The position numbers were made by a program, and so were the translations under genes. A model generated the notes under the pieces. That model worked only from the letters and a program-made list of their open reading frames with translations. It had not been told where the DNA came from and did not search any database. DNA of 64,000 nucleotides, taken from positions 3,060,001-3,124,000 of the forward strand of contig JALMGJ010000014.1 in NCBI GenBank assembly GCA_023362775.1, written 5' to 3'. Positions 34,016-46,505 of this stretch are shown in pieces. Positions within the stretch are counted from its first letter, which is position 1. Every line of letters begins with the position of its first letter. Source of the stretch: Charina bottae (taxonomy: Eukaryota; Chordata; Lepidosauria; Squamata; Charinaidae).

Positions 34016-36693
34016 CCTGGCTGCTATTATAGTATAACAGTTCTGATGTCTCAAAAGGGTAATAGCCTAAAATGTGTTCCTCCCTCCTTTAGAATTTGAA
34101 TACCATGGGCAACAATTTTACCCTACCATTTATCTAGGCATCCTTAGGCATTGCAGAGTAGTCAAGTGTTTTCTGAGCCAAACAGATGTGTACAACTTGC
34201 AATAGTCATACTACACCTTGGTTAAGTAATCCATTGGGACCTAGGTTGGTTTCTTCTACACCACCTTTCTCTGAATCAGCAGAGACTGGAAGAAAACAGA
34301 AACTATTCTTTTTTTTGGGGGGGGGATTTCTTGCCCACCTGTTCTGGATCCCAATGTTACTCTTTTCTGCTGATTTACAGTATATTTCAAATTTGCTTGC
34401 ACTGCTAAAACAGTAAGCAGCAAGTAATCTTCACATACAACTGTTCTTGAGTCCAGTACATAGCTGCTAGGGATATAAGCCTGTAGAACAAAAATCACCT
34501 CCCTTAAACACTTTATTTACCTCCAGCCATAATCAAAAGGGGGGCGCTATGAAATATGAGGACAAAAACATAATTGCAATTTTATGATGAGGGCAAGAAA
34601 AGTCCTCATTCTGCTCTGCTTTGATTATGTCATTGTTCAGCCAAACATAATATGCTGTATGAGACTCTAACAATGTATTCCTGCCAGTTAAATGACACTC
34701 GATTGTCCAGAATATAAAGCCAGAGGGATCATACCATAATAAAATATAGGTACAGCTATTGCAACAGTCAATGAATGGGAGTTATGTGATACTTAAACAG
34801 GACAGTGCAGTTTGCTCTCCTCCATGATATTATATTTTCATCCTCATAATATTCACCAGAAAGAGAGATCACCTAGGTTCTCACTGCATTTGGGAAGAGG
34901 GGAAAGTAAGTGCAGCATAAGATTATCACAGCACTGGTGGAAAATGGATTGGTGGGGAATCCAGAACCAAGTTCCTGTTCAACCAAAGTTTAGCTGGGTA
35001 ACCATTAAGTAAGTAGGATTTAGTTGGCCCAGCCTTTATGAACAAGAGTGTGATTAGAATTATGCATCATATCCTAAAATGTGCTTTTAAAGATTTATTG
35101 ATTTATTTAATCATAATAGAAGCATCTTGAAATAGTAGTCTGAGCCAAGAAAGTGGCTGTGGTATCATTCAATATTAGAATATGATTCAGTAGATTGAAC
35201 CACATTGATGTGGTTGGACTTATAGGGCAAAAGTGTGGGCTACGAGTCACCTAGTAGGCCAAAGATATATTGCTGAGTGTTCCTAGCCTTACAAAAATGT
35301 TCTGAGCTGTTTAAAGAAATGGAAACAAAGGAGAATGTAATGCCTTACTTAAAAGGCAATATCTATTAGGATAAGGTCAACCCTGTGAATTCAGGGGGGA
35401 AAATACCATTGCTATTGAAACATCCTGGGCCTTCAGTGTTTGCCAACAGTCTACTATTTGAGCCATGTAACTGACCCAGGCATTCCTTTGCTTGTGAGAG
35501 CTTCAAGGGGACCATAAGTGGGGATAACCTTATTGAATTAAAAACGAAAAAGCCAAATCCCCCAACTTGGGATGTCTTAGCAACCACATTCCCCCTCCAG
35601 CACTCAGACGCTCGACAGCTGCATTTGTAACTTGCAAAGGGGGGCCAACTTTCATTTGATCTTAGGTCATTGGGAATCGCTTTCCTCCTCTTTCCGTTCT
35701 TGCTCCCAAATATTGACATGCCTATTCATCTGTGCTGTGACATTTCCTCTCCTCTTTATAATCTTCTTCGCAAATAATGGCAGCTAATCCATCCTCCACA
35801 CACATACACGGGTGTGTTTCCATGAGTTGCTAGGAATGCTCTGCCCAGATGAGGGGTCAACAGAAACTCTATTGGCACAGCCTAAATCCTCCACTTCACC
35901 CTGAAAAACACAACAGCTCAAGTGTTCCAGAGGCCATCCCGAGGACCCCTTGACATAGGCCTGCGTCACACCCAAGTGAAGCACTTCTGAGATGCAACTG
36001 GAGCATTTGCAAAACCAAGCGAATAATCATGAAAGCACATAGTGTATGTAAACTGGAATAAATATTAAAGCAATAAGATAATCAATGGAGTGCAGGCATG
36101 GTATTATTCTGCCCAATATGCTCCTTATATTAATTAACAACATTTGCATGCTGCCCCAATGAAATAACTTCACCTATGAATGTCAATTTATATTTCTTTA
36201 TGGCCAATGTTGTATCCTGCATGGAGAACTAAGTTGGAATGTGAAATCACATGTTTGTAGTGTGCTTGCATGCTTTTACACCTGTAATACAATTATATTT
36301 CTTTCCCAGGGACTTTCCTTATTTCGTGATCCATTGTAGTTCCTGCATTTTGACTTTGAAAAAAAAGAACTGCAGTTGGTTAACTCTTAAACTTGGCCAA
36401 ATGAAGATAAAGAAGCTTTCAAATCCACGAGGCCCGTTTTGAATGTTGATAGCATGGAAGGGATCTCACCTTCCCTGGCTAGTTTCAAAACAGCTACTCC
36501 GTGGAAGCAAAGTGGTGAAACGGCTTTGTCTTTCCCCCAACCTTCACCGACTTCCAGGATACTATATATCTCAGCTTCTCTCTTCTCCTTTTTTTCTAGG
36601 TTAAGTGGGCACATTCGCAAGTAAAGCCCTAGGCTTCAATCATCTACCACTATCGAGCTCAGAAGAATTCTGTAAAGAAAGGTGATCCTAGAG
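34016..36693. other. Unassigned sequence, one candidate conserved AT-rich part
   Basis: The stretch at about 35990-36240 is repeat-free and AT-rich, with words such as 'gcgaataatcatg', 'gataatcaatgg' and 'tattaattaac', and could be a conserved non-coding element. The rest shows nothing recognisable. Confidence 0.3.
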
Positions 36694-36828
36694 CAGTGTT
36701 TCTCAACCTTGACAACTTTAAGACATGTGGACTTCCACTCCCAGAATTCCCTAGCCAGTCATGCTGGCTGGGGAATTCTGGGAGTGGCAGTCCACATATC
36801 TTAAAGCTGCCAAGGTTGAGAAACACTG
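36694..36828. mobile_element. Palindromic hAT-like MITE
   Basis: A near-complete palindrome: 'cagtgtttctcaaccttg' at the left is mirrored by 'caaggttgagaaacactg' at the right, with arms of more than 60 bp that include 'ggacttccactcccagaatt'. The 8-bp duplication atcctaga lies at 36685-36692 and 36829-36836, with one extra g before the left end. Same family as 44188 and 48706. Confidence 0.88.
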
Positions 36829-37436
36829 ATCCTAGAGACAGACATTTTGCTTTCTTGCAAGCCAGCTTCCCATTTAATTTTTACTTAATTAAAAGAATCT
36901 TTAAAAAATTAAACTCAGATAAGACAAGAGCATGGTGGCCACCCAAGGAGATGTGCACAAGTGTCCTGCTCTGCATAGTCCTCACATGATTTACTCTTGA
37001 ATGTGGGAAATGCCACATGGTGTGAAATTTCACATTTTTCGCAAATAAAAATCCCCATGTCCAATTCCAGGTATTTCTAGGCAAAGTTAGATAAAAATCC
37101 TGTCCAAAATTGTGGAAAGTCAGTGTCTGTTAGTGTAAACAAGGAAGAAATAGATCTAACTGGATCTGAATGGTGGAACACAGGCTCTTACACACCATTT
37201 TATTCGGACTCTGTGAAATTTCAGTATGAAGATTCAACTGTGATTCAATCAAAGCACCTCTTTGAATCAAACCTTCAAGTTGAATTGCCAAATTCTCTTT
37301 GAAGGGTTGATGGAGTTTTGCACATGTGTGCCCACATGCTTTTACTGAATCAAATCACAGATTCAATTTGATTTAATAATTCAAAGAGAATTGCAAATTC
37401 AAATTGGATCTGGGTTGATTTGCCAGTCTAATTCAG
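36829..37436. other. Unassigned sequence with a possible dispersed repeat
   Basis: At 37230-37430 repeated words (aattcaaagagaattgcaaa, ttcaaattggatctgggttg) resemble a stretch near 55590-55680 (gaattgcaaattcaaatcag, accttggctgattcacacc), suggesting an old dispersed repeat of unknown family. Confidence 0.35.
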
Positions 37437-37655
37437 CAGGTAACAGAACTGGTCTAGGCTCGGCTCAGAAGCTAAGGAAGTTCAGGTCTGGTTCATACTT
37501 GGATGGATGATCTCCAAGGAATTCTAGAGCTTAAGCTAGTTTCGGAGGTTGAAAAAACATCTCAGAAGAAGACAGTGGCAAAGCACTTCTGGACTGTTGT
37601 TTAGCCAACTACAGAGATACATATCTCATCAGGATTCAAGCTCAAGTTAAAGGAA
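37437..37655 (+). mobile_element. 5S-rRNA-derived SINE
   Basis: 37450-37545 aligns by eye with the 3' half of 5S rRNA: 'cggctcagaagctaaggaag', 'ttcaggtctggttcatactt', 'ggatggatgatctccaagga'. The body follows ('agtggcaaagcacttctgga', then 'atcaggattcaagctcaag'), shared with the 15.8 kb copy and with the tRNA-headed SINE at 57.0 kb. It is diverged and not a functional rRNA gene. Confidence 0.65.
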
Positions 37656-39544
37656 ATGCTACCTTTTTGCTTTCTGTGTAAGAATGTTCAGAGAGAGCTT
37701 GCAAGCTTGCTGAACCTTGCAAGGATTCTAAATATTCACTTCTTCTGAGTGCCATTATTCCCATAATGACAGAAATGCTGTCTATACAATTGTTGCCTGT
37801 GAGGCCTGGTCAACTTCCAGTTAAATGTGAATGTTCACAGTTTCACCACTGTGCAAAGTACTCTCAGAAAACAGCAACAAGTAAACTATATAAAACTTAT
37901 CTGAAGTAGGGCTTTATTGCTATTTCACAGGTTTCCTGTTTGGATTCAACTTTTTAAGGCTTTGGAACAAATGAAGGGAAAAGACCAAAAAGAGAGAGAA
38001 GCATTCTCAAAATGGGTGTTAAAAGAAGCTTGCATATGAAATAAAATGTCCAATGTATTCCAGGTTCTTCAGAGGTTTCTAAAATTGTTCCAGGGAGAAA
38101 GGACTACTTTTCTTCTCTTTTCTTTAAAACAACCCCTATCCCAACATTCTGTACCCTTTAATAACTTCCTGGATGCTTTGGAATTTTTGACCAAATATTT
38201 CATATTATGAATCACCATCTTTTGCTACAGGCTTCTTCATATCTACTGAACCCTAAACATACCTTTACCAGCCAATGCATGCTAACATTGTTTAAATTTT
38301 CTGTGTTCTGAGTTGGGGATTATGCAAATTGCAGTACATAAGAATATGTCCCTGTGTGTCACCCGAAATGGGCACAAAAATAACACTGGCCAAATTAGAC
38401 ACTGGTGAGAAAGCAGGGTGGGCAGAAAACAGCCAATGGATTCTCAAATAGTTTTCATTTTCCTCCAACTTTCAGCACAAAGGTGTGATTGTGTGTCCTT
38501 CTAATGCCACAAAGAATGCAGGTCAGTGCCATTCCATTGCCACCTAGTGGTGTGAGTGGGAAAGAAAATTGGAAAAGGTGGATGATTAGCCATACTTGTC
38601 ACTTTCAAGAAGGTTGTGGTAAAAAGAAAGAACTGGAAAGGGAGGAACCATTTATGGCTAATAAGCTATTCTGAAACATGAGGGGTAGAAAGAAAGAGGA
38701 AAAAGACAGTTGGAAGATAGAAAAGGAAAATTTAAGATTGAACCATTAACTTTTCAACTGATCACTCCAGCAGGTCTACCAGTTCTGGGTTGCAAAAATC
38801 CAAATTTAGTGTTTTCTGTATCTCCTGGCTGCCATCCAGAGTAGCCCAATCTGGTAGCCCTACCCTACAATTTTGCCTTTTGTATCCTTTTTTATCTGTA
38901 AATTTTAGCAGATGCTGGCGTTGACTTTCTTGCCGTGCAAAACTTCTGCTTCAGGCCAGAAACCAGGATAGGTCAGGATTTTCTGCTCAGGTGGAAGTTG
39001 GAATCAACTTGCTGCTGAAATAATAGTTCAAAGGAAACAAAACAACTGGAATTCCTGTCTTTCTGGGGGCTATCTTTATAGGTTGCATTAAGCCATAATC
39101 TCCGTTTTGCCTTAAGGTGAGATAGGAACCCAACTATTGCAGATGGCAAAACATTGTTTATGGCTTAGCATTATATGTGAACTAGGCAACTACGACATTC
39201 AAAATGACAGTTAAAACCAACCATGTGTGATCTTAAGCATGATGCTGATTTTAATGGTCAGTTTTTAATAGGAATTAAGCACTTTAATACAGGCATTCCT
39301 GCATGGCACTCCAGCATGGCCAAGAACATCTGTACCTATATCCAGGCTAGGAGAAGAGAGTTCCAGCCTGCAGTTGCAGGCATTCAGAAGAAGCAAGGAG
39401 GTATTGTCTAGTGCCATGTCCCTCTTTCCATCCATTGCACCAAAGGGATGAACCTGGAGGCAGATTCTTTTCAGAAGGCTATAAAGAGAACATGTGGTCA
39501 ACAGTCCTTTCTTGAGGAAGTGTGTAACCAACGTGGCTGGTGGC
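37656..39544. other. Unassigned non-coding sequence
   Basis: Words of the 14.5 kb repeat family appear near 39060-39200 (ttaagccataatc...atggcttagcatta...tgtgaac). No gene recognised. Confidence 0.35.
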
Positions 39545-40345
39545 GCTTGAGAACCTCATCATCTGTGAATTTATTTCAACTTCTATTAAAGATGTGGAAA
39601 TCACCACATTTTATGACAGTGAATTCCATAGATTATACATTGTGTAAAGAAGTACTTCCCAAAAAGTCACACCATAGATTTGCATAAGGATATTACCATA
39701 TTGATAATTTTATTTTTAATCCCTTTTCTAATGATCCATAGCATGCCCTACATCTTTTTATAGCAGACACATCCTGGTTCTTTTCTTTTCTTTCTTTTTT
39801 CATTTTGTTCTCTGACATGATCCCAAGATCTTTTTCATGGTCAGTGACTGCCAGTTTGATGTACTGTATATCTGAAGCCAGGCCTTTATCTATCTGTTTG
39901 TTTGTTTGCTTGTGCATCACTCCACACTTCCATTGAATCACAAATGCCATTTCACTGACCTTTAACTAACTGGATGAGTTCATTCTGGAGCTCCTTGCAA
40001 TCCTTTTTATTCCAACCATCCTCAATAATTTGATGTCATGAGCAAACCTGACCATTTTGCTGCTTTCTTCTAGCTCCTGGTCATTAATGATGAAACTAAA
40101 AAGCAGTCAGCTTCTTAACACAGATCCTCAGGGATTTTTGCATTCCTGTGCTGGGAAGATTCTTTACCTCCTGTTCTTTAATTACAAAGCCAGACCTGAA
40201 TCTGTCCTCTTATCTTATGCCACGTTTACTCACCGTTTTGATGAGGAACTTGAGCAAAAACTTTTAAATGTCCAAGTGCAATATCGATTGAATCACCATT
40301 ATACACATGATTACTAACATAGTCAAAAAACGTTAAAATGATACT
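39545..40345 (-). mobile_element. CR1-like LINE, decayed reverse transcriptase fragment
   Basis: The minus strand, read from high to low coordinates, keeps the order of reverse transcriptase motifs. A 'GDSIDI...KVFAQVPHQ' stretch (canonical DFxKAFDxVPH) lies near 40260-40330. A 'SSLMTR'/'FINDQE'-like stretch follows, then F-A-H-D at 40035-40046 where the catalytic F-A-D-D belongs. 'KLAVTDHEKDLGIM' (canonical EKDLGV) is near 39820-39860, and a decayed W-N-S-L-like end lies near 39620. Several frameshifts and stops and the D-to-H change show an old, dead copy. Confidence 0.7.
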
Positions 40346-40489
40346 GAGAGAGGACTCCCTTTTGCAGAGGAAATGTTGGACTCCAAAGTGCTTTAAGACC
40401 ATATTGCGACAAACCAGTTGGATTGTCATTGCTACCAAGAGAATCGATGCCATAGTAAACTCAACATAATTTTTATTATTTAGATGAAG

Positions 40490-41230
40490 GGGTGGAGGAA
40501 ATGCTTATCAGGATTGTAGGGGACACACATCTTGATAGGCTAAAGAAATGGGTTGAAAATAACAGCATGAATTTTAAAAATTAAAAACGCAAAGCTCTTC
40601 TGTGAGAAAGCAGAAGGTACAAGAATAGGAAAGACCTTGGAGTAGAAGTTGATTAAAAACTAAATATAAGTCAGCAGCGTGATGTGGCTACAAAAAGGAC
40701 AAATGCAATTTTAGGCTACATCAACTGGAGTCAATTGGAGTTGGGTGGCATCCAAACCGAATACATTTTAAAAAGTGCATTTTCTGAATCACAGTAAGTA
40801 ATCATTCCACTTTATTCTGTTTGGTCAGACCTCACCCCAAAAACAGTACCCCAGTTCTGGAACAGGTTCCGAGAAGGGCAATGAGGACGATCAGGGATTA
40901 GAAACTAAATCATGGGAAGAGAGATTAAAGGAGCTAACGAAGTTTAGCCCTGAGAGAAGATTAAACCCCCACTCATAAGACAGCACTCTCCAAAGAAATG
41001 GAAGGATGTTACAAAGTAGATGGTCAAGGCCTGTTTTTTAATCATTCCGGAATACAGGGCATGAGAAAGTGGATTTAAATTGCAGCAAGGCAGATTCTGA
41101 CTGAACATTAGGAAAACTTTCTAACAGTAAGAGTACTTCAACCGTGGAACAAGAGGCTGGGCAGTAGAAAGGTGATTTTGAGGAACTTGTCAAGGTTTAA
41201 CTCTCTCCTTCAACTCAAATTAGATATCAA
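40490..41230 (+). mobile_element. CR1-like LINE, decayed fragment in opposite orientation
   Basis: Plus-strand translation in shifting frames gives 'DRLKKWVENNSMNF', a 'KDLGVEVD..LNISQQ' motif, 'ATKRTNAILGYI', 'IIPLYSVW', and a terminal 'GFKLQQGRF..NIRKTF' motif. This is the usual order after the catalytic palm in CR1-type LINEs. The catalytic site reads as 'IVGDTHL' (canonical FADDTKL). Many stops and frameshifts. It lies head-to-head with the fragment at 39.5-40.3 kb. Confidence 0.72.
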
Positions 41231-41504
41231 AGCTCCCACAGAATATTTATGTCCAACTTACAACCATTTTCTTGATCATATGGCAGTTTTGGGAAATGGC
41301 ACCATTTCCATGGCCCTCCTAAGTATCAATATGGAGAGAGAAGGCCTGATCTCTGGAGACAACTGTTCCAGAGTGAGGGAGTTGCAACCAGGAAGGTCTG
41401 CCTCTGGGAATCCTGAAAGCTCAAGGAAGGTAGCTGTAGAATGTGACCTTGTTCATTTTGCTTGTCCTGGATGAACAGATTCTTCTGAGAACAGATGGTC
41501 TGAA

Positions 41505-41750
41505 ATGTTACGGGCACTTGAGCTATACAGAGCTTTGCAAGTGATAACCAGCACCTAGAGTTGGACCTGATTGGCAGTCAATGCAGATTCTTCATTTTAA
41601 ATTTTGTAGTGTTACACTACAGTAATGGCTCTCACCCATTAGCAGGCAGACAGCTGTGTTTTGCACCAGATGGAGCTTCCCAGTTATCTTTGGTATAACC
41701 CCATGAAGAGGCAACTGCAGTCTTCACTTATATTTGAATCTTTCTGATCT
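41505..41750 (-). mobile_element. CR1/L2-group LINE fragment (antisense)
   Basis: The plus strand reads 'agctttgcaagtgataacca' then 'ttggacctgattggcagtca', which is the complement of the LHWxP...F.VLV.T.KAL segment of the 12.5 kb LINE (compare the complement of 13236-13300). It is followed by the expected upstream part up to about 41745. Diverged and without an open frame. Confidence 0.65.
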
Positions 41751-41924
41751 GACTGACTTCTACTCCTGGCTGACACGAGTAAGCCCAAAATTTAAACCAA
41801 GTTCTCTGCCAGTCACTGAGCCAAAGGTCTCAGCATTTTGTTCTAAGTGACTAAGGTGACTTTACTGGGAAGTATCCCAATGCTGTAGAGAAAAAGGAGA
41901 GATCTAGTGAGCTCTTAAAACGGT

Positions 41925-42225
41925 TTTCCCCTGCACAGTCGTGTCCGACTCTAGGGGCCGGTGCTCATCTCCGTTTGTTAGCCGAAGAGCCAGCGCTGTC
42001 CGAAGATGTTTCCGCGGTCATGTGGCTGGCATGACGCACGCAGAACGCTGTTACCTATCCACCGAAGTGGTACCTATTCATCTACTTGCATTTGCATGCT
42101 TTCGAATTGCTAGGTGGGCAAGAGCTGGGGCGAGTGCGGGAGCCCACTCTGTCATGCAGCGCTCGGGTCTCGAACCACCGACCTTCCGATCTACAAGCCT
42201 GGTGTCTTACCCGCTGAGCCATCTT
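41925..42225 (-). mobile_element. Sauria SINE, tail slightly shortened
   Basis: tRNA head at the right end (complement of 'accttccgatctacaagcc', 'cgctgagcca'), body in the middle, and the 'gtcgtgtccgactctagggg' tail complement at the left. The left end reads 'ggttttcccctgcacag', lacking the 'cacatttgtg' stretch and the repeated ACCTTT units, so the 3' tail has a small deletion. Confidence 0.9.
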
Positions 42226-43079
42226 CACAAATTGCCTTCTCCTTTCCTGATTGAAACAGCAACAATTTCTGAGCAAGATTATTGCTGAGAAAATTCCAGA
42301 ATGGTCTCCACTATGGCACTTTTCCCACCAAAGAAGCCAGATGGTTTCTTGGATCCATAGCTTTTTTCTCCCACCTTGCAACAATGAACAACTAAGACTG
42401 AAAAGAAAGAAAACAATCATCCAGAAATGGGTCCATGCATATCCAGTTATTTCCTCCGTTATGGTTTTGCAAATAAGCAGAATAGTATTCAGTGGCATCA
42501 GGAAATTTCATATTACCCTGACAAGTTCTCGTGACACAGATATCCACACATACTGTAGGTCCTATCTAGTAGATATCAGCTTGCAATATGCAGTTGGATC
42601 ATTTTCTAGCTGGCAGAAAAAAGCCATTTCAACTCGTTCCTGGTACTGTGCATCCAGGAATGAGCAGAGTGGGAACTGATCTCAGGTTACTTCCAAACAC
42701 AACAGTTCAGTGTTCCTTTTCACCACTGAAAAGAAGATTATGTTCTGAAAGAAGCTGCTTTCTGCCTGATCATGTGAAGGAACTAACAAGGATATCATCC
42801 AAAGGTCTAGAACTATCGGATGTTTGAGGAGGAATGACAGAAAGAAATGCTTTGCATTCAAGAAGCCGAGTCAAAGAGCTGTGCAAAATTACTGCAAAGG
42901 GAGCTGTGCAAAATGTACAGCTAAGCTAATTTCTTATTTTTTAAATAAAAGTTTAACAAGGTAGTCATGACGGGGAAGTTTTTATTATTATTATTATTAA
43001 AAACCTAGAGCCCTAACCCCAATTGCTGAGAAAACTGCTGGGTGGCATGGATGTAAAAACCATTCAGTGCCACAAGGAC
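42226..43079. other. Unassigned non-coding sequence
   Basis: A short (TTA)n tract at 42985-42999. Open frames near 42251-42827 have no recognised motif. Confidence 0.35.
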
Positions 43080-43890
43080 TATAAACTTAATTGTTATTAT
43101 TTAACCCTTTGCGGCCTGGATATAGAGAAAGTTCATCCTGCCAAAATCAATAGATCAAATGAATTACAAGTCACTTAAATTGGGCTGGCTTTAATGTCCC
43201 TTTGGTATGATCAAATTTCTTGGGGAAATGGCCCAAGCTTAGTGTAATGCATATTCTCCAACCCAGATTACATTTAATTTGGAAATCTCTTTGCATCTAG
43301 ACAGACAGAAGAAAAACATACCAGGTTATGGGAAAATGTTCATTTAGCCTAACCTCTAAGTCTTCTCAACTGTCCATTTGTCTTTGGATTGGCCCAGACT
43401 TTCGTAATTATCCATCATCCTTAGGCAAAATAGTGCCTTTAGTTTTCTTTAAAGCAGTCAATCCTTTGATTAAAAGGTGAGCCTTAACAGCTCCAATTAT
43501 TAACCTGAAAGGTTTACTTAGCCAGAGAATGAATAGCACAAATTTGCTAATTATTGCTATTATTTATAATTGTTTAATGATGGGGGAGAATAATATCTTA
43601 AATGTCAAAGTTCCTATTTTAATTGCCTCAAAGGAGGCATGCGGATCATTATGTTGATCCGAGGGGGGAAAATATACATAAATCTTATTTCAAATGCCCC
43701 AGGAAAATCTGAAGATATATTTAGAAAACACATGGCCTTTATATTGTTACTGTGTGTGTGGATGGCACAAAACCCCAAAATCTTATTGGGATTTCATCAT
43801 AAATGAGCTTTTTACAATTAAAGCATTACTGAGGTTTACTTCAGTGATCTGATTCATTAACAACAGAAGATCAGTTATAATACAACAAGT
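43080..43890. other. AT-rich, repeat-free block, candidate conserved enhancer
   Basis: About 800 bp without simple or interspersed repeats, dense in ATTA-type homeodomain words (ccaattattaacc, gctaattattgc, tttaattgcc, cgtaattatcc) and paired words such as 'cctttgattaaaagg' (TCF/LEF-like 'ctttgat'). Vertebrate developmental enhancers in gene deserts typically look like this. Only conservation or chromatin data can establish it. Confidence 0.35.
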
Positions 43891-44187
43891 GGGTTTATTT
43901 TAACTTTTTAATTAAAAAATCAGCACAAAAGGGGGCAGTGTATTTCACATTGGTGCCAAAATTATTTATTACTGAGATGGCTTTCTTTTCAAATGATTTG
44001 TTGTTGCTCTTACATCTTAAACAAATCATATATAAATTACGGTGGTGGCCTTGTTGACCAAAAAGTGGTGCAAAATATTTGCAATGTATACATATGTACT
44101 GCACATTTACATATGTCTGTAGAAAATGCTTAGCATGTATGAGAGGAAAGTTTAAGTCCACCAAATTGGGGTGGGATTGCTCTAGAG

Positions 44188-44307
44188 CAGTGTTTTTCCA
44201 ACTTGGCTATTTTAACATGTGTGGACTTCAACTCCCAGCATGCTGGCTGGGGAATTCTGAGAGTTGAAGTTCACACATCTTAAAGTTGCCAAGTTGGAAA
44301 AACACTG
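44188..44307. mobile_element. Palindromic hAT-like MITE
   Basis: Left 'cagtgtttttccaacttg' and right 'caagttggaaaaacactg' form a near-perfect palindrome with 'gtgtggacttcaactcccag' in the arm. Flanks are ctctagag and ctctagat, an 8-bp duplication with one mismatch. Same family as 36694 and 48706. Confidence 0.88.
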
Positions 44308-44356
44308 CTCTAGATGGTTTCTACAGCTATGAATCAGAAAAGAAAGTCTGCAACTA

Positions 44357-44541
<185 letters not shown>

Positions 44542-44754
44542 CTGGGAAGCAGCAGCAGCAGTGAGGAAACATGGGAGGGTTGCAAATGGATGATGCTGAA
44601 ATGTCAATTACTGTAACAGTTCATGAATGAGAAATGGTGAATCTATGGTCAAAGTTCCCTTGGAACCATCACAGCCTCAGTGAGGTGCCTTGAACACAGC
44701 CATAATTAGTTAGCTGATATGGCTTCCCATTTCTAATTAAGAGCAATAACAAGA

Positions 44755-44810
44755 GTCCCCTTTGGGGGGAGATGGGGCGGTGATATAAATTTAAGAAATA
44801 AATAAATAGC
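44755..44810 (+). mobile_element. CR1/L2-group LINE tail
   Basis: 'ggggggagatggggcggtga' followed by 'tataaatttaagaaataaat' matches the LINE 3' terminus at 13.8 and 28.6 kb. Confidence 0.65.
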
Positions 44811-46424
44811 GGCCATCAACTAAGATAGGGTGTCGATCTTGATTTTGGATGTACAGGTTAAAAGGATTAGGTGGTGGAGAAATTAAGTGGACTTGCCCAG
44901 AAGAAAGAGAAGTTCTCCAACTTTTCCTGAAAGGCAAGATTTCCCTCAGAGGTGGCTACACAAATCTGAAAAACAGCCATTGGGAGGAATTCCTTAATTC
45001 CTTTTCTTAGGAAGGTAGAGAGGCTGCAGGCCACCAGAGAGATGATCCAAAAATGAAGGAAGTACCATTCTTGACCATTTCATTGCTAAATCAATGCAAG
45101 ACCCCACACCCCATCTAAAGAAAATTCATCTCCCTTGCCATTTCCAAAGCTGTTTCTTTTTCATCTAATTGGAGAACAACTGAAAGAAATGAAAGACAGA
45201 ATTGTTTTGCCCAGCACTCCTCAAAGGTGGAGCTAAAGAAAGAAGTTCAGCATCTGCTACCTGATATTTTTAACTAGCTTGGTCTGCTATTGAAATATGT
45301 CCTCTCTTCTAGTTCTGTCACCCATGCGCTGCCTCCAAGACTTGCATTCAGGAGGAGTCTAGTTGTGCTGAGAAGATACAGATGGGTGGAATGACCAATA
45401 GGACATTATGTTTCCTTTGTCTCCAGGGAATAGAACAATCAACAATTTCTGCTCAGTTTCACCTATATGACTGCTCCCTTTCCCCGGCCTTTCCAATAAA
45501 CTGTTTTAACAATATTGGAGCCTGGCTTTCCTCAGGTCCAATTATATATCCTCACTTCCATGTCCTGCCCCTCTTCTCAGAATCAGAGCTTGAGGAACCT
45601 AAACGGAGCATTTTTGTTGGCAAAGGTACAGCATCCAAAATGCTTTTAGGGCTGGCCAATTAAAACAAGCCCAAAATTGCTGAGCAAAGTATTTTGTGGC
45701 CAAGATCTGCTTACATTCCCTTGTTGGAAGGAAACGGGAGGCCCCTTTCTCTGATGCACATATACAAAATAGAAAGTGGATTTCGCTTCCTTATAAAAAG
45801 CCATCAATATTATGACATAACAATCCCCCCCCAAAAAAACCCTCATAACCCCAAACCTTTAGATGTTAAAACCTACATAGTTATGTAATAACTTGGCAGA
45901 ATTGTATCTGGATAGGATCTAGTCTACCAAAATGATGCTACATTATCTTATAATCAGATTCTCATGTGGTTTCTTTATGGGACTGGTGGGGGGAAGCATC
46001 AATGCTGGCAATTCCTAGGGGTAGCCCTACAATGGGAACTAATGAATTTTGCTCCTTTTCCACTCTAAATGTCAGTCCTGCACCTTGAAAATGACTTGAT
46101 ACCTATAACGCATGGATACCTCCAAAGTTTTGGAATATTACAATTTGGGAAAACTCGATTCTGATTTCAGCTTGGTGGCAGGGAAGCAATTTCTGCTTTA
46201 GCACCAGACTGGTGGAATTGTAATACTAATGAACTGGATCGCTTCTCAGAACCGTTGGTGGCTTGAATTATTTTTTTTCTGTTCTTATATTGGGTTAAAT
46301 CAATGGTCCACTTTGCTTAAGATTGTTTGCAGTAGCCTTACTCAACCTAGTGTCCTCAATGTGTTGGACTTCAATCATTTACAAAAGCCGTACCTTCAGA
46401 GTTTCCACCAGGGTTCTTGGCTCA
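44811..46424. other. Unassigned non-coding sequence
   Basis: No gene recognised. A MITE-like patch near 46335-46385 (ctcaatgtgttggacttcaa) is degenerate. Confidence 0.35.
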
Positions 46425-46505
46425 ACCAAACTATGCTTCAGGTTGAACCAGGGACCTTCTGCCTATGAAGCAAATCCTTTTCTACCCTGCTACAATCCCT
46501 TCCTT
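46425..46505 (-). mobile_element. tRNA-headed SINE remnant
   Basis: On the minus strand 'aaggatttgcttcataggca' then 'gaaggtccctggttcaacc' corresponds to the head and box B of the SINE family at 10.6 kb. The body is too diverged to bound. Confidence 0.45.

Noticed and set aside
37437..37545. 5S rRNA gene
   Set aside because: Only the 3' half of 5S is recognisable, it is diverged, and it is fused to a SINE body; the same applies to the 15.9 kb copy.
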